This document shows positions 1-8,139 of a stretch of 18,279 nucleotides of DNA, piece after piece. Both the position numbers and the translations under genes were made by a program. The DNA is from JBFWWW01 sp050245975 (lineage in GTDB: Bacteria; Pseudomonadota; Alphaproteobacteria; Rhizobiales; Hyphomicrobiaceae). The stretch lies in the NCBI GenBank assembly GCA_050245975.1, contig JBFWWW010000063.1, forward strand, positions 1 to 18,279, given 5' to 3'. Numbering within the stretch: the stretch's first letter is position 1; each line of letters begins with the position of its first letter. The notes beneath the pieces are model-generated. The model was not told the origin of the DNA and searched no databases. It worked only from the letters and a program-made list of their open reading frames with translations.

Positions 1-429
1 CCCGGCCACATCCTCGGCGGCGACGCCCTTCTCTTCCAGTATCTTTCGCGCTGCCGGTGAGGGCGGCATCTGTGACGGCGCGGCGGCAGGAGCCGCAGGC
101 CGTGCGGGGGCAGGCGATGCAGACGGCGGGGAAGCGTTAGGCTTGGTCGCTGCCTGCGAAGGCGCGGGCTTCGGGGCTGCAGCCACGGCGGCTCCCTCCT
201 TGATGGAGCCAAGCACTGAGCCCACGGCAACCGTCGCGCCTTCCTCGACGCGGATGTCCGCCAGCGTCCCCGCGGCGGGCGACGGCACTTCCACGGTCAC
301 CTTGTCGGTTTCCAGCTCGCACAGCGGCTCATCGACGGCGACTGCATCGCCCGCCTTCTTGAACCACTTGCCCAGCGTCGCTTCCGTCACGGACTCGCCG
401 AGCGCCGGAACCTTGATCTCGATTGCCAT
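1..429 (-). CDS. sucB: Dihydrolipoyllysine-residue succinyltransferase (E2 of 2-oxoglutarate dehydrogenase), N-terminal part
   Basis: E2 core subunit of the 2-oxoglutarate dehydrogenase complex; it transfers the succinyl group from E1 to CoA through a swinging lipoyl arm. Only the first 143 codons are present; the gene runs off the left edge. The protein opens with a lipoyl domain (about residues 1-75): the early ALGESVTEAT stretch and the lipoylation lysine in ETDKVTVEV are visible. An Ala/Pro-rich flexible linker follows, then the start of the peripheral E1/E3-binding domain (SPAARKILEEKGV). The start ATG at 427-429 has a strong AAGGAG ribosome site 5 bases upstream. It lies 35 bp after the sucA stop on the same strand, so the two are almost certainly co-transcribed. 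The catalytic acyltransferase domain is outside the window. Identity is firm from the lipoyl motif and the position after sucA. Confidence 0.95.
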   Translation of the reverse strand, partial: MAIEIKVPALGESVTEATLGKWFKKAGDAVAVDEPLCELETDKVTVEVPSPAAGTLADIRVEEGATVAVGSVLGSIKEGAAVAAAPKPAPSQAATKPNASPPSASPAPARPAAPAAAPSQMPPSPAARKILEEKGVAAEDVAG

Positions 430-464
430 CGTCTCCTTGCCTCTTACCGGCTTGTATCGGTCCG

Positions 465-3431
465 TCAGGCCGCCAGCGCGTGCTCGACCAGCGCCTTTTG
501 CTCCTGATTGTGCTTACTCGCAAGACCGGTAGCTGTCGCCGCCGATGCTGCGCGCCCTGCGTAGCTCGCGCGCTTGGCGCTGCCGCTCGTGTGTTCCAGC
601 ACCCACTCCAGGTTCGGCTCGACGAACATCCACGCGCCCATGTTCTTCGGCTCCTCCTGCGCCCAGACAATATCGGCGTTGGGGAAGCGATTGAGCTCGG
701 TGATGAGAGCGCGCGCGGGGAACGGGTAAAGCTGCTCGACGCGCATGATGTAGACGTCGGCCAGGCCCTGAGCATTCCGGGCATCGAGCAGGTCGTAGTA
801 GACCTTGCCCGTGCAGAGCACGACCCGGCGGATCTGCTCGTCAGGCTTGAGTGCAAACTTGCCGTCGGGATTGGACTGCGCGTCGTCCCAGAGCACGCGA
901 TGGAACGAGGTGCCCGACGCCATCTCGTCGAGGCGCGAGACCACCCGCTTGTGCCGCAACAGTGACTTCGGCGTCATCAGGATCAGCGGCTTGCGGAACT
1001 TGCGGTGCAACTGGCGGCGCAGGATGTGGAAGTAGTTGGCCGGCGTGGTGCAGTTCGCCACCTGCCAGTTGTCCTCCGCGCACATCTGAAGATAGCGCTC
1101 GAGCCGCGCCGAGGAGTGCTCGGGTCCCTGGCCCTCGTAGCCGTGCGGCAGCAGGCAGACGAGGCCCGACATGCGCAGCCACTTGCGCTCGCCCGACGAC
1201 AGGAACTGGTCGAACACCACCTGCGCGCCATTGGCGAAGTCGCCGAACTGCGCCTCCCACAGCGTCAGTGCATTCGGCTCGGCGAGCGAATAGCCGTATT
1301 CGAAACCGAGGACCGCCTCCTCCGACAGCATCGAGTTGATGACCTCGAAGCGCGCCTGATCCGGCGCGATATGCTTGAGCGGCGTATAGCGGCGCTCGCT
1401 TTCCTGGTCGATCAGGACGGAGTGACGCTGCGAGAACGTGCCGCGCTCGACGTCCTGCCCGGACAACCGCACCGGAAACTTCTCGGTCAGCAGCGTGCCG
1501 AATGCCAGGTGCTCGGCCATCGCCCAATCGATGCCCTCTCCCGTCTCGATCATCTCGCGGCGGCGCTCCAGAAGGCGCTGCACGGTCTTGTGGGCATTGA
1601 AGTCGTTGGGGATTGACGTGAGCCGCAGGCCGATAGCCTTCAGCCGATCGATGGCAACACCGGTATCGCCACGTCGCGCATCGTCGTCGGCAAAGCCGAT
1701 TGCCGACCAACGACCGTCCAGCCAATCCGCCTTGTTCGGCTTGTAGGAGTCGGCCGACTTCAGCTCCTCGTCGAGATGCGCACGAAATTGAGTCCGCATC
1801 GCCTCGACGTCTTCGTTGGAGAGAACGCCTTCCTCAACGAGACGCTTGGAGTAGATTTCTGCCGTCGTCGGATGCGACTTGATACGGCGATACATCAGCG
1901 GCTGCGTGAACGCAGGCTCATCGCTCTCGTTGTGGCCGTGACGACGATAGCAGAACATGTCCACCACCACCGGCTTCTGGAACTTCTGTCGGAACTCAGT
2001 CGCGATTTTTGCGACGTAGACGACAGCTTCCGGATAGTCGCCATTAACGTGGAAGATCGGCGCTTCGACCATTTTGGCCACGTCCGAGCAGTAGGGCGAC
2101 GAACGCGAGTACCGCGGATTGGTGGTGAAGCCGATCTGATTGTTGATGATGAAGTGGATGGATCCGCCCGTGCGGTGCCCCTTGAGGCCCGACAGACCGA
2201 AGCATTCCGCCACCACGCCCTGGCCAGCGAACGCCGCATCGCCGTGGATCAACAACGGCAGCACGGCGCGCCTGTCGTTGGGCTGGCAGGAGTGCTGATC
2301 CTGCTTGGCCCGCACCTTGCCGAGCACGACCGGGTCAACGATCTCCAGATGCGACGGGTTGGCCGTCAGCGACAAGTGCACGTTGTTGCCGTCGAAGGCG
2401 CGATCGGAAGAGGCGCCGAGGTGGTATTTGACGTCGCCCGACCCCTCAACGTCGTCAGGCTTGAAAGACCCGCCCCTGAACTCATTGAATACGGCACGAT
2501 GCGGCTTGGCCATCACGTTGGACAGCACATTGAGGCGTCCGCGATGGGCCATGCCCATGACGATTTCCTTGATGCCGAGCTGGCCGCCGCGCTTGATGAT
2601 CTGCTCCAGCGCCGGCACCATCGACTCCGCACCGTCGAGCCCGAAGCGCTTGGTCCCCGTGTACTTGACGTCGGCAAACTTCTCGAACGTCTCCGCCTCG
2701 ATCAGCTTGTTGAGGATCGCGCGCCGGCCTTCGGGCGTGAACGTAATTTCCTTGTCCGCACCTTCGATGCGCTGCTGGATCCACGACTTCTGCGCCGGGC
2801 TCGTGATGTGCATGAATTCGACGCCGATCTGGCGGCAGTAGGTCCGGCGCAGGATCGCGAGCATCTGGCGCACCGTCGCCGTTTCCAGCCCAAGCACCTT
2901 GTCGATGAAAATCGGGCGGTCGAGATCGGCGTCCGTGAAGCCGTAGGTCTCGGGCCGCAGCTCCCGATGCACCTTTCGCTCCGTCAACCCGAGCGGGTCG
3001 AGGTCCGCCGCAAGGTGGCCCATGACGCGGTAGGCGCGAATGAGCATCAGGGCACGAATCGAATCCTGGATCGCGCGGAACGAAGCAAGCGGGCTGAGTT
3101 CGGCGCCGAACGACTGCGCCTGCGCGTGCAACTTGTCCCGCAGCGAGCGCTCGGTAACGCCATAGTCGCCCGTGAGGGCCGCAACCAGCTCAGGGTTGTT
3201 GGTCGATGAAATCTCGTCGAGCGGCCGGGCCCAGGAGGGACCGTTGCCAGGACCGCCCCCGTGCGTGGCGACGTGCTCATCCTGCAGGCTCTGGAAAAAC
3301 AGGCGCCACTCATCGGACACGGAGCCCGGATTCTTGTCGTACTGGGCCTGGAGTTCCTCGATATAGGCGGCGTTTGCGCCTTGCAGGAAGGAGGTCCGCG
3401 CAAAGTCCTCGTTCTGCGGTTGGCGTGACAT
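465..3431 (-). CDS. sucA: 2-oxoglutarate dehydrogenase E1 component
   Basis: Thiamine-diphosphate-dependent E1 subunit (EC 1.2.4.2), which decarboxylates 2-oxoglutarate and reductively succinylates the E2 lipoyl group. At 988 aa it has the usual alphaproteobacterial length. Visible features are the N-terminal helix with FLQGANAAYIEEL (about 15-27), AHRGRLNVL (295-303), HGDAAFAGQG (396-405) and NNQIGFTT (430-437). The last two carry the Asp and Asn expected to bind the Mg-ThDP cofactor. RRHGHNESDEP (about 496-506) follows, and the C-terminal half is a complete transketolase-like pyrimidine domain with GFEYGYS. The start ATG at 3429-3431 has only a weak ribosome site (GGTGA). The gene is separated from sucD upstream by 185 bp, the largest gap in this operon, and is followed closely by sucB. 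No truncation or missing motif was seen. Confidence 0.98.
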   Translation of the reverse strand: MSRQPQNEDFARTSFLQGANAAYIEELQAQYDKNPGSVSDEWRLFFQSLQDEHVATHGGGPGNGPSWARPLDEISSTNNPELVAALTGDYGVTERSLRDKLHAQAQSFGAELSPLASFRAIQDSIRALMLIRAYRVMGHLAADLDPLGLTERKVHRELRPETYGFTDADLDRPIFIDKVLGLETATVRQMLAILRRTYCRQIGVEFMHITSPAQKSWIQQRIEGADKEITFTPEGRRAILNKLIEAETFEKFADVKYTGTKRFGLDGAESMVPALEQIIKRGGQLGIKEIVMGMAHRGRLNVLSNVMAKPHRAVFNEFRGGSFKPDDVEGSGDVKYHLGASSDRAFDGNNVHLSLTANPSHLEIVDPVVLGKVRAKQDQHSCQPNDRRAVLPLLIHGDAAFAGQGVVAECFGLSGLKGHRTGGSIHFIINNQIGFTTNPRYSRSSPYCSDVAKMVEAPIFHVNGDYPEAVVYVAKIATEFRQKFQKPVVVDMFCYRRHGHNESDEPAFTQPLMYRRIKSHPTTAEIYSKRLVEEGVLSNEDVEAMRTQFRAHLDEELKSADSYKPNKADWLDGRWSAIGFADDDARRGDTGVAIDRLKAIGLRLTSIPNDFNAHKTVQRLLERRREMIETGEGIDWAMAEHLAFGTLLTEKFPVRLSGQDVERGTFSQRHSVLIDQESERRYTPLKHIAPDQARFEVINSMLSEEAVLGFEYGYSLAEPNALTLWEAQFGDFANGAQVVFDQFLSSGERKWLRMSGLVCLLPHGYEGQGPEHSSARLERYLQMCAEDNWQVANCTTPANYFHILRRQLHRKFRKPLILMTPKSLLRHKRVVSRLDEMASGTSFHRVLWDDAQSNPDGKFALKPDEQIRRVVLCTGKVYYDLLDARNAQGLADVYIMRVEQLYPFPARALITELNRFPNADIVWAQEEPKNMGAWMFVEPNLEWVLEHTSGSAKRASYAGRAASAATATGLASKHNQEQKALVEHALAA

Positions 3432-3616
3432 GAGTTCACCGTGCGGTTAGAGGGGCCCAGGGGGTCGCACGCAAGACGCGACGAAGCGCCCACACTCGTT
3501 GGGGCGCTAACTAACACATCGAGTTATTTAGTACACGCCACAAGGCCGTATAAGGCCTGCAAAAGTCTGCCTCATATGCGCGCAGACATAGCTGCAGATA
3601 GGGCTCAGGCAGACAA
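3432..3616 (-). other. sucD-sucA intergenic region with hairpin
   Basis: This 185-bp gap on the minus strand is much longer than the 1-60 bp gaps elsewhere in the mdh-suc operon. It contains a perfect 7-bp inverted repeat, AGCGCCC / GGGCGCT, with a 10-base loop (3485-3491 and 3502-3508), 54 bases before the sucA start. A second, weaker dyad (AGGCC / GGCCT around GTATAA) lies near 3543-3558, followed on the minus strand by an AT-rich patch (TACTAAATAACT). No run of T follows either hairpin, so they do not look like intrinsic terminators. An internal promoter or an mRNA-stability element for sucAB is plausible but unproven. Confidence 0.5.
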
Positions 3617-4516
3617 TCAGCGGCCCAGGACCTTGGCCAGCGTCGTTCCCAGGGCAGCCGGGCTGTCCGCGATGGCGATGCCGGCAGACCGCATGGCCTC
3701 CAGCTTGTCCTCCGCCTTGCCCTTGCCGCCTGAAATGATGGCCCCGGCATGGCCCATCCGCCGGCCCGGCGGCGCGGTGACGCCGGCGATGAATCCGGCC
3801 ATCGGCTTCTTGCGGCCCTTGACACCCTCGCGCTTGATGAAATCGGCAGCATCCTCCTCGGCCGAGCCACCGATCTCACCGATCATGATGATCGAGTGCG
3901 TATCCTTATCGGCCAGGAACATCTCGAGCACATCGATGAACTCGGTGCCTTTGATCGGGTCACCGCCGATGCCGACGGCCGTCGACTGCCCGAGACCCGC
4001 GTCCGTGGTCTGCTTGACCGCCTCATAGGTCAGCGTGCCGGAGCGCGATACGATGCCGACGTTTCCGGCGCGGAAGATGTTGCCCGGCATGATGCCTATC
4101 TTGCAGGCATTCGGTGTCAGAACACCCGGGCAGTTGGGTCCGATGAGGCGGGAAGCCGAGCCCTGCAGCGCCCGCTTCACCTTGACCATGTCCATCACCG
4201 GGATGCCCTCGGTGATGCAGATCACGAGCGGGATCTCGGCATCGATTGCTTCGAGGATGGCGTCGGCGGCAAACGGCGGCGGAACGTAGATCGACGTTGC
4301 ATTGGCTCCGGTCTTGCGGCGCGCCTCCTGCACGGTGTCGAAGATCGGGACACCTGCGAGAGCAGCATCCGGGTGCTTCGTGCCGCCCTTGCCGGGGGTG
4401 ACCCCGCCGACGACGTTGGTGCCATAGGCGATCGCCTGCTGGGTGTGAAACGTGCCCTGGCTGCCGGTGATGCCCTGGCAGATCACCTTCGTGGTCTTGT
4501 CGACGAGAATGGCCAT
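3617..4516 (-). CDS. sucD: Succinyl-CoA synthetase (ADP-forming) alpha subunit
   Basis: Alpha subunit of succinate-CoA ligase (EC 6.2.1.5), which with SucC converts succinyl-CoA, ADP and phosphate to succinate, CoA and ATP. The 299-aa protein has an N-terminal CoA-binding Rossmann domain (GITGSQGTFHTQQAI near residues 15-29, GGVTPGKGG near 37-45). The C-terminal ligase domain carries the phosphohistidine motif GHAGAI, with the active His at about 256. The start was set at the ATG at 4514-4516 rather than at an in-frame start further upstream. That ATG lies one base after the sucC stop (TGA-C-ATG), the N-terminus MAILVDKTTKVICQG matches the family, and an upstream extension would overlap sucC by about 200 bp in a non-family sequence. 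The tight junction implies translational coupling and equimolar subunits. Confidence 0.98.
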   Translation of the reverse strand: MAILVDKTTKVICQGITGSQGTFHTQQAIAYGTNVVGGVTPGKGGTKHPDAALAGVPIFDTVQEARRKTGANATSIYVPPPFAADAILEAIDAEIPLVICITEGIPVMDMVKVKRALQGSASRLIGPNCPGVLTPNACKIGIMPGNIFRAGNVGIVSRSGTLTYEAVKQTTDAGLGQSTAVGIGGDPIKGTEFIDVLEMFLADKDTHSIIMIGEIGGSAEEDAADFIKREGVKGRKKPMAGFIAGVTAPPGRRMGHAGAIISGGKGKAEDKLEAMRSAGIAIADSPAALGTTLAKVLGR

Positions 4517-4517
4517 G

Positions 4518-5717
4518 TCAGGCAGCCTTCTTGACTTCGCTGGTGATCTTCTGGGCGGCGTCGGCGAGGTTGTCCGCCGGGACGATCTTGAGGCCGGACT
4601 TGGCAAGGATCTCCTTCCCGAGCTCGACGTTGGTTCCTTCGAGCCGGACGACCAGCGGCACTGTGATCCCCATCTCGCGGGCCGCGGTGACGACGCCGTC
4701 GGCGATGATGTCACAACGCATGATCCCGCCGAAAATGTTGACCAGGATGCCTTTTACGTTGGGATCGGACAGGATGATCTTGAAGGCCTGCGCCACCTTC
4801 TCTTTCGAGGCGCTGCCGCCGACATCCAGAAAGTTTGCCGGCTCCGCGCCGTACAGCTTGATGATGTCCATCGTCGCCATGGCGAGGCCGGCACCGTTGA
4901 CCATGCAGCCGATCGTACCGTCGAGCTTGATGTAGTTGAGGTCGTAACGCGAGGCCTCGACCTCCGCGGGATCCTCTTCGGTGACGTCGCGCAGCTCAAT
5001 GATCTCCTTGTGGCGGAATAGCGCGTTGCCGTCGAAGTCCATCTTGCCGTCGAGGCAAAGCAGATTGCCGTCCTTCGTGACAACCAGCGGATTGATCTCG
5101 AGCAGGCTCATGTCCTTCTCGACAAACATCCGGTAGAGACTGCCCACCAGCTTGACGCACTGATTGACCTGATCGCCCTTGAGCCCGAGGGCGAAGGCGA
5201 TCTTGCGACCATGGAACGGAAAATAACCCGACGCCGGATCGATCGACATCGTCATGATCTTTTCCGGCGTTTCGTGCGCTACGGTCTCGATGTCCATCCC
5301 GCCCTCGGTCGAGGCGATGAATGACACGCGCGAGGTGGCCCGATCGATGAGGGCCGACAGGTAGAGCTCGCGGGCGATCTGCGATCCGTCCTCGACATAG
5401 AGCCTCTGCACCGGCCGGCCGGCGGCTCCCGTCTGCACAGTGACGAGCGTGTTGCCGAGCATCTGGCCCGCGAAAGCCTTCACCTCGTCGATCGACTTCG
5501 CAAGGCGAACGCCGCCCTTGTCACCGGCGGCAGCTTCCTTGAAGCGGCCCTTGCCGCGTCCGCCAGCATGGATCTGCGCCTTGACCACCCAGACCGGACC
5601 AGGGAGCTTCTTGGCTGCCGCGACGGCCTCATCGACGCTGAATGCTGGAAATCCCTGCGGCGTCGGCACCCCGTACTGGCGATAGAGCTCTTTGGCCTGA
5701 TACTCGTGAATATTCAT
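4518..5717 (-). CDS. sucC: Succinyl-CoA synthetase (ADP-forming) beta subunit
   Basis: Beta subunit of succinate-CoA ligase, carrying the nucleotide-binding ATP-grasp fold. The 399-aa protein starts with MNIHEYQAKELYRQYGVPTP, a hallmark of the family. It has the nucleotide-binding KAQIHAGGRGKG segment at about 46-57 and a C-terminal CoA-ligase domain with FLDVGGSASKEKV and NIFGGIMRCDIIADG. Length is normal and no key segment is missing. An AGGA-type ribosome site (CAGGACC) precedes the ATG at 5715-5717. It is the third gene of the operon, 59 bp after ridA and one base before sucD. The order mdh-sucC-sucD-sucA-sucB is a known arrangement in alphaproteobacteria. Confidence 0.98.
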   Translation of the reverse strand: MNIHEYQAKELYRQYGVPTPQGFPAFSVDEAVAAAKKLPGPVWVVKAQIHAGGRGKGRFKEAAAGDKGGVRLAKSIDEVKAFAGQMLGNTLVTVQTGAAGRPVQRLYVEDGSQIARELYLSALIDRATSRVSFIASTEGGMDIETVAHETPEKIMTMSIDPASGYFPFHGRKIAFALGLKGDQVNQCVKLVGSLYRMFVEKDMSLLEINPLVVTKDGNLLCLDGKMDFDGNALFRHKEIIELRDVTEEDPAEVEASRYDLNYIKLDGTIGCMVNGAGLAMATMDIIKLYGAEPANFLDVGGSASKEKVAQAFKIILSDPNVKGILVNIFGGIMRCDIIADGVVTAAREMGITVPLVVRLEGTNVELGKEILAKSGLKIVPADNLADAAQKITSEVKKAA

Positions 5718-5776
5718 GAGGCGGTCCTGCAGGAGCGGAGAGCGGACGTGACGGTGGGAGCGGAGGCCTTGAAGAG

Positions 5777-6160
5777 CTAGGCCCCCTTGTAGGCGATCAT
5801 TTCTATCTCGACCCTGGCGCCCATCGGCAGCGCCGCGACCTGGATCGTCGAACGGGCCGGAAACGGCGCCGCGACATACTTCTTGTACACCTCGTTCATG
5901 GCCGCGAAGTCGCCCATGTCGGCGAGGAACACCGTCGACTTGACGACATGGCCGTAGGTCAGGCCCGCCGCCTCGAGAAGAATCGAGATGTTGCGAAAGA
6001 CCTGCTCGGTTTGGGCCGTGACGTCATTGCCAACGAGCTTGCCGGAACTGGCGTCCAGCGGGATCTGACCCGACAGGAAGACGTAGTCGCCGGCAGCCAT
6101 GCCGAGCGAATAGGGACCGATCGCTTTCGCCTTCGACGTTTCTATGGGCATCTTCGGCAT
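5777..6160 (-). CDS. ridA: RidA family reactive imine/enamine deaminase
   Basis: Small RidA (YjgF/YER057c/UK114) protein of 127 aa, the normal family size. Archetypal members hydrolyse 2-aminoacrylate and 2-iminobutanoate released by PLP enzymes, which protects other PLP enzymes from damage. Family features are the AIGPYSLG segment (about 13-20), FLSGQIPLD (28-36), and PARSTIQVAALPMGARVEIEMIA near the C-terminus, which holds the substrate-carboxylate-binding Arg and the conserved Glu. The start at 6160 is preceded by GGGAGC at suitable spacing; an alternative start four codons on is possible. It lies 28 bp after mdh and 59 bp before sucC on the same strand, inside the TCA operon. The exact substrate cannot be assigned, since RidA has several subfamilies. 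Confidence 0.93.
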   Translation of the reverse strand: MPKMPIETSKAKAIGPYSLGMAAGDYVFLSGQIPLDASSGKLVGNDVTAQTEQVFRNISILLEAAGLTYGHVVKSTVFLADMGDFAAMNEVYKKYVAAPFPARSTIQVAALPMGARVEIEMIAYKGA

Positions 6161-6188
6161 GGCATCGCTCCCTTGCTTGACGTGTGCC

Positions 6189-7154
6189 TCAGGCCCCGAG
6201 CTGCGGCGCGATCTTCTTGCACGCGTCGATCAGACCCTGCACCGAAGCAACCGACTTGTCGAACATCTGCTTCTCGGCCGCGTTGAGCTCGATCTCGACG
6301 ACCTTTTCCGCACCGTTGGCACCGATGACCGCCGGTACACCGACGTACATGCCCTTGATGCCGTATTCGCCGTTGAGCAGGACCGCGCAGGGCAGAACAC
6401 GGCGCTTGTCCTTGAGATAGCTCTCGGCCATCTGGATCGCCGCCGAAGCCGGCGCGTAGTAGGCCGAACCCGTCTTGAGCAGCGCAACGATCTCGCCGCC
6501 ACCCTTGCGGGTACGATCGACGATCTGGTCGAGGCGATCCTGCTTGATCCAGCCCATCTTGATCAGGTCCGGCAGGGGCACGCCGGCGACCGTCGAGTAC
6601 CGCACCAGCGGCACCATGTCGTCGCCGTGGCCGCCAAGCACGAACGCCGTCACGTCCTCGACCGAAACGTTCATTTCCTGTGCCAGGAAAAGCCGGAACC
6701 GGCCTGTGTCGAGGACGCCCGCCATGCCGACGACCTTGTTGGCCGGAAGACCACTGGCCTTCTGCAGGGCCCACACCATCGCGTCGAGCGGATTCGTGAT
6801 GACGATGACGAAGGCATCCGGAGCGTGCGCCTTGATGCCGGCGCCCACCTGCTCCATCACCTTCAGGTTCGCACCCAAAAGGTCGTCGCGGCTCATGCCC
6901 GGCTTGCGCGGGAACCCGGCCGTCACGATGATGACGTCGGCGCCTTTGATGTCGGCATAGGCACTGGTGCCCTTGAGCGTCGCGTCGAAGCCCTCGATCG
7001 CGCCCGCCTGGGCGATGTCCAGCGATTTGCCCGCCGGGACGCCTTCTGCGATATCGAACAGGACGACATCGCCCAGTTCCTTGAGACCCACGAGATGCGC
7101 AAGTGTGCCGCCGATCATGCCAGCGCCGATCAGCGCGATCCGTGTGCGCGCCAT
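6189..7154 (-). CDS. mdh: Malate dehydrogenase (LDH-like, NAD-dependent)
   Basis: Oxidises malate to oxaloacetate with NAD (EC 1.1.1.37). The 321-aa protein belongs to the LDH-like class of malate dehydrogenases common in alphaproteobacteria. It shows the dinucleotide loop GAGMIGG (10-16), the substrate-specificity loop with Arg83 and Arg89 (RKPGMSR), NPLD (121-124), catalytic Asp149 and Arg152 in VLDTGR, and proton-relay His176 in GGHGDDM. The ATG at 7152-7154 has GGGAGC about 9 bases upstream. It is the first gene of the operon and diverges from the methyltransferase gene, so the operon's main promoter should lie in the region to its right. Confidence 0.98.
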   Translation of the reverse strand: MARTRIALIGAGMIGGTLAHLVGLKELGDVVLFDIAEGVPAGKSLDIAQAGAIEGFDATLKGTSAYADIKGADVIIVTAGFPRKPGMSRDDLLGANLKVMEQVGAGIKAHAPDAFVIVITNPLDAMVWALQKASGLPANKVVGMAGVLDTGRFRLFLAQEMNVSVEDVTAFVLGGHGDDMVPLVRYSTVAGVPLPDLIKMGWIKQDRLDQIVDRTRKGGGEIVALLKTGSAYYAPASAAIQMAESYLKDKRRVLPCAVLLNGEYGIKGMYVGVPAVIGANGAEKVVEIELNAAEKQMFDKSVASVQGLIDACKKIAPQLGA

Positions 7155-7394
7155 ACTTTAGCTCCCTGTGGTTTGATAAGCCTCGCCGCCTGCCGGGAGG
7201 CAGCCGCCTAACGAAAATTCAATGGTTGGTTAGCCTGAAACTCAGGGCCGTTCAAGGCGTCGCAACCATTCCGCGACGAAAGGCGGCTTTCCGGGGTAGT
7301 CTGCTTAACCAACGGGCAGCGGACCGGTTGAACCTGTATGGCGGGAGTCGTAGCCACACAGGGCGGCGCGGACCGCATGAGGGCCCCTAGAAAG
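7155..7394. other. Divergent intergenic region, mdh / methyltransferase
   Basis: A 240-bp region that should hold the promoters of the mdh-suc operon (leftward) and of the methyltransferase-monooxygenase pair (rightward). I could not identify a convincing -35/-10 pair for either. It contains an 8-bp inverted repeat, AATGGTTG at 7221-7228 and CAACCATT at 7263-7270, whose half-sites are 42 bp apart, about four helical turns. A single TTAACC half-site (7306-7311) has no partner at the CtrA spacing. Confidence 0.45.
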
Positions 7395-8063
7395 ATGTCG
7401 ATGGTTCTAAAGAACCCCTACGCGGACAGCAGTTCGCTGCCGTTCCGATTCCGTCAGAAGCGCTTCGCGCATGTTCGCGAACTGATCGACGGCATCATCG
7501 CAGCCAAGGGCTCGTGCCGCATCCTCGATGTCGGCGGCGAAACCGTCTACTGGAACATCGCCAAGGACTTCATCGACAGCCGCAACGTGCACATCACGCT
7601 GGTCAACCTCGAGGCTCCGGTTGTAACTCATCCCAAAATGGCGTCCGAACGGGGCGATGCCACCGACCTCTCGCAGTATGCCGACAATTCGTTCGATCTC
7701 GTTCATTCGAACTCGGTGATCGAGCACGTCGGCGACTGGATCGCCATGCGGAAGATGGCGGCCAATGTCCGTCGCCTTGCCCCCAAGTATTATGTTCAGA
7801 CGCCGTATTTCTGGTTCCCCGTGGAGCCGCACGTGCGCCTGCCGTTCTTCCATTGGCTGCCCGAGCAGCTCCGCTACCGCATCCTCATGCGCTTCGATGT
7901 CGGCTTCTCCAAGCGTCGCAGCACCATCGACAGCGCCATGGAAGACATCCAGCGCATGGTCCTCCTGGACGGGCGGCAGTTCGCGGCGCTGTTTCCGGAC
8001 GCCGAAATGCGCTCCGAACGCGTGCTGGGGGTTACCAAATCCCTCATTGCCATCCGGAGCTAG
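7395..8063 (+). CDS. Class I SAM-dependent methyltransferase, substrate unknown
   Basis: Methyltransferase of the Methyltransf_11/25 type, 222 aa from the chosen start. Motif I ILDVGGETVYW (43-53) is the SAM-binding loop. An acidic residue at the end of the second strand (LVNLE, E73) would hold the ribose hydroxyls. NSFDLVHSNSVIEHVGDW (98-115) is the characteristic motif of this class. The C-terminal half is rich in aromatic and basic residues (YFWFPVEPH) and may form the acceptor site. The start at 7395 has GAGGG 11 bases upstream; in-frame ATGs at 7338 and 7377 are possible alternatives with poorer ribosome sites. It is followed 76 bp later by a flavin monooxygenase gene on the same strand, which suggests a common pathway. 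The acceptor could be a small molecule, but nothing in the sequence shows which. Confidence 0.85.
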   Translation: MSMVLKNPYADSSSLPFRFRQKRFAHVRELIDGIIAAKGSCRILDVGGETVYWNIAKDFIDSRNVHITLVNLEAPVVTHPKMASERGDATDLSQYADNSFDLVHSNSVIEHVGDWIAMRKMAANVRRLAPKYYVQTPYFWFPVEPHVRLPFFHWLPEQLRYRILMRFDVGFSKRRSTIDSAMEDIQRMVLLDGRQFAALFPDAEMRSERVLGVTKSLIAIRS

Positions 8064-8139
8064 ACCGCAGTAACGGGCCGCTCGCTGAAACCATCGCGGG
8101 AACGCCCGGCAGACCGCGAGCATTTACGTGCGTGATCCC

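Noticed and set aside
1776..3209. A 477-codon plus-strand open frame across sucA
   Set aside because: It is the antisense of a clear, complete sucA gene. Long antisense frames are common in high-GC DNA, and its translation shows no domain or ribosome site.
7306..7311. TTAACC half-site upstream of mdh as a CtrA site
   Set aside because: No TTAA partner at the 7-base spacing on either side.
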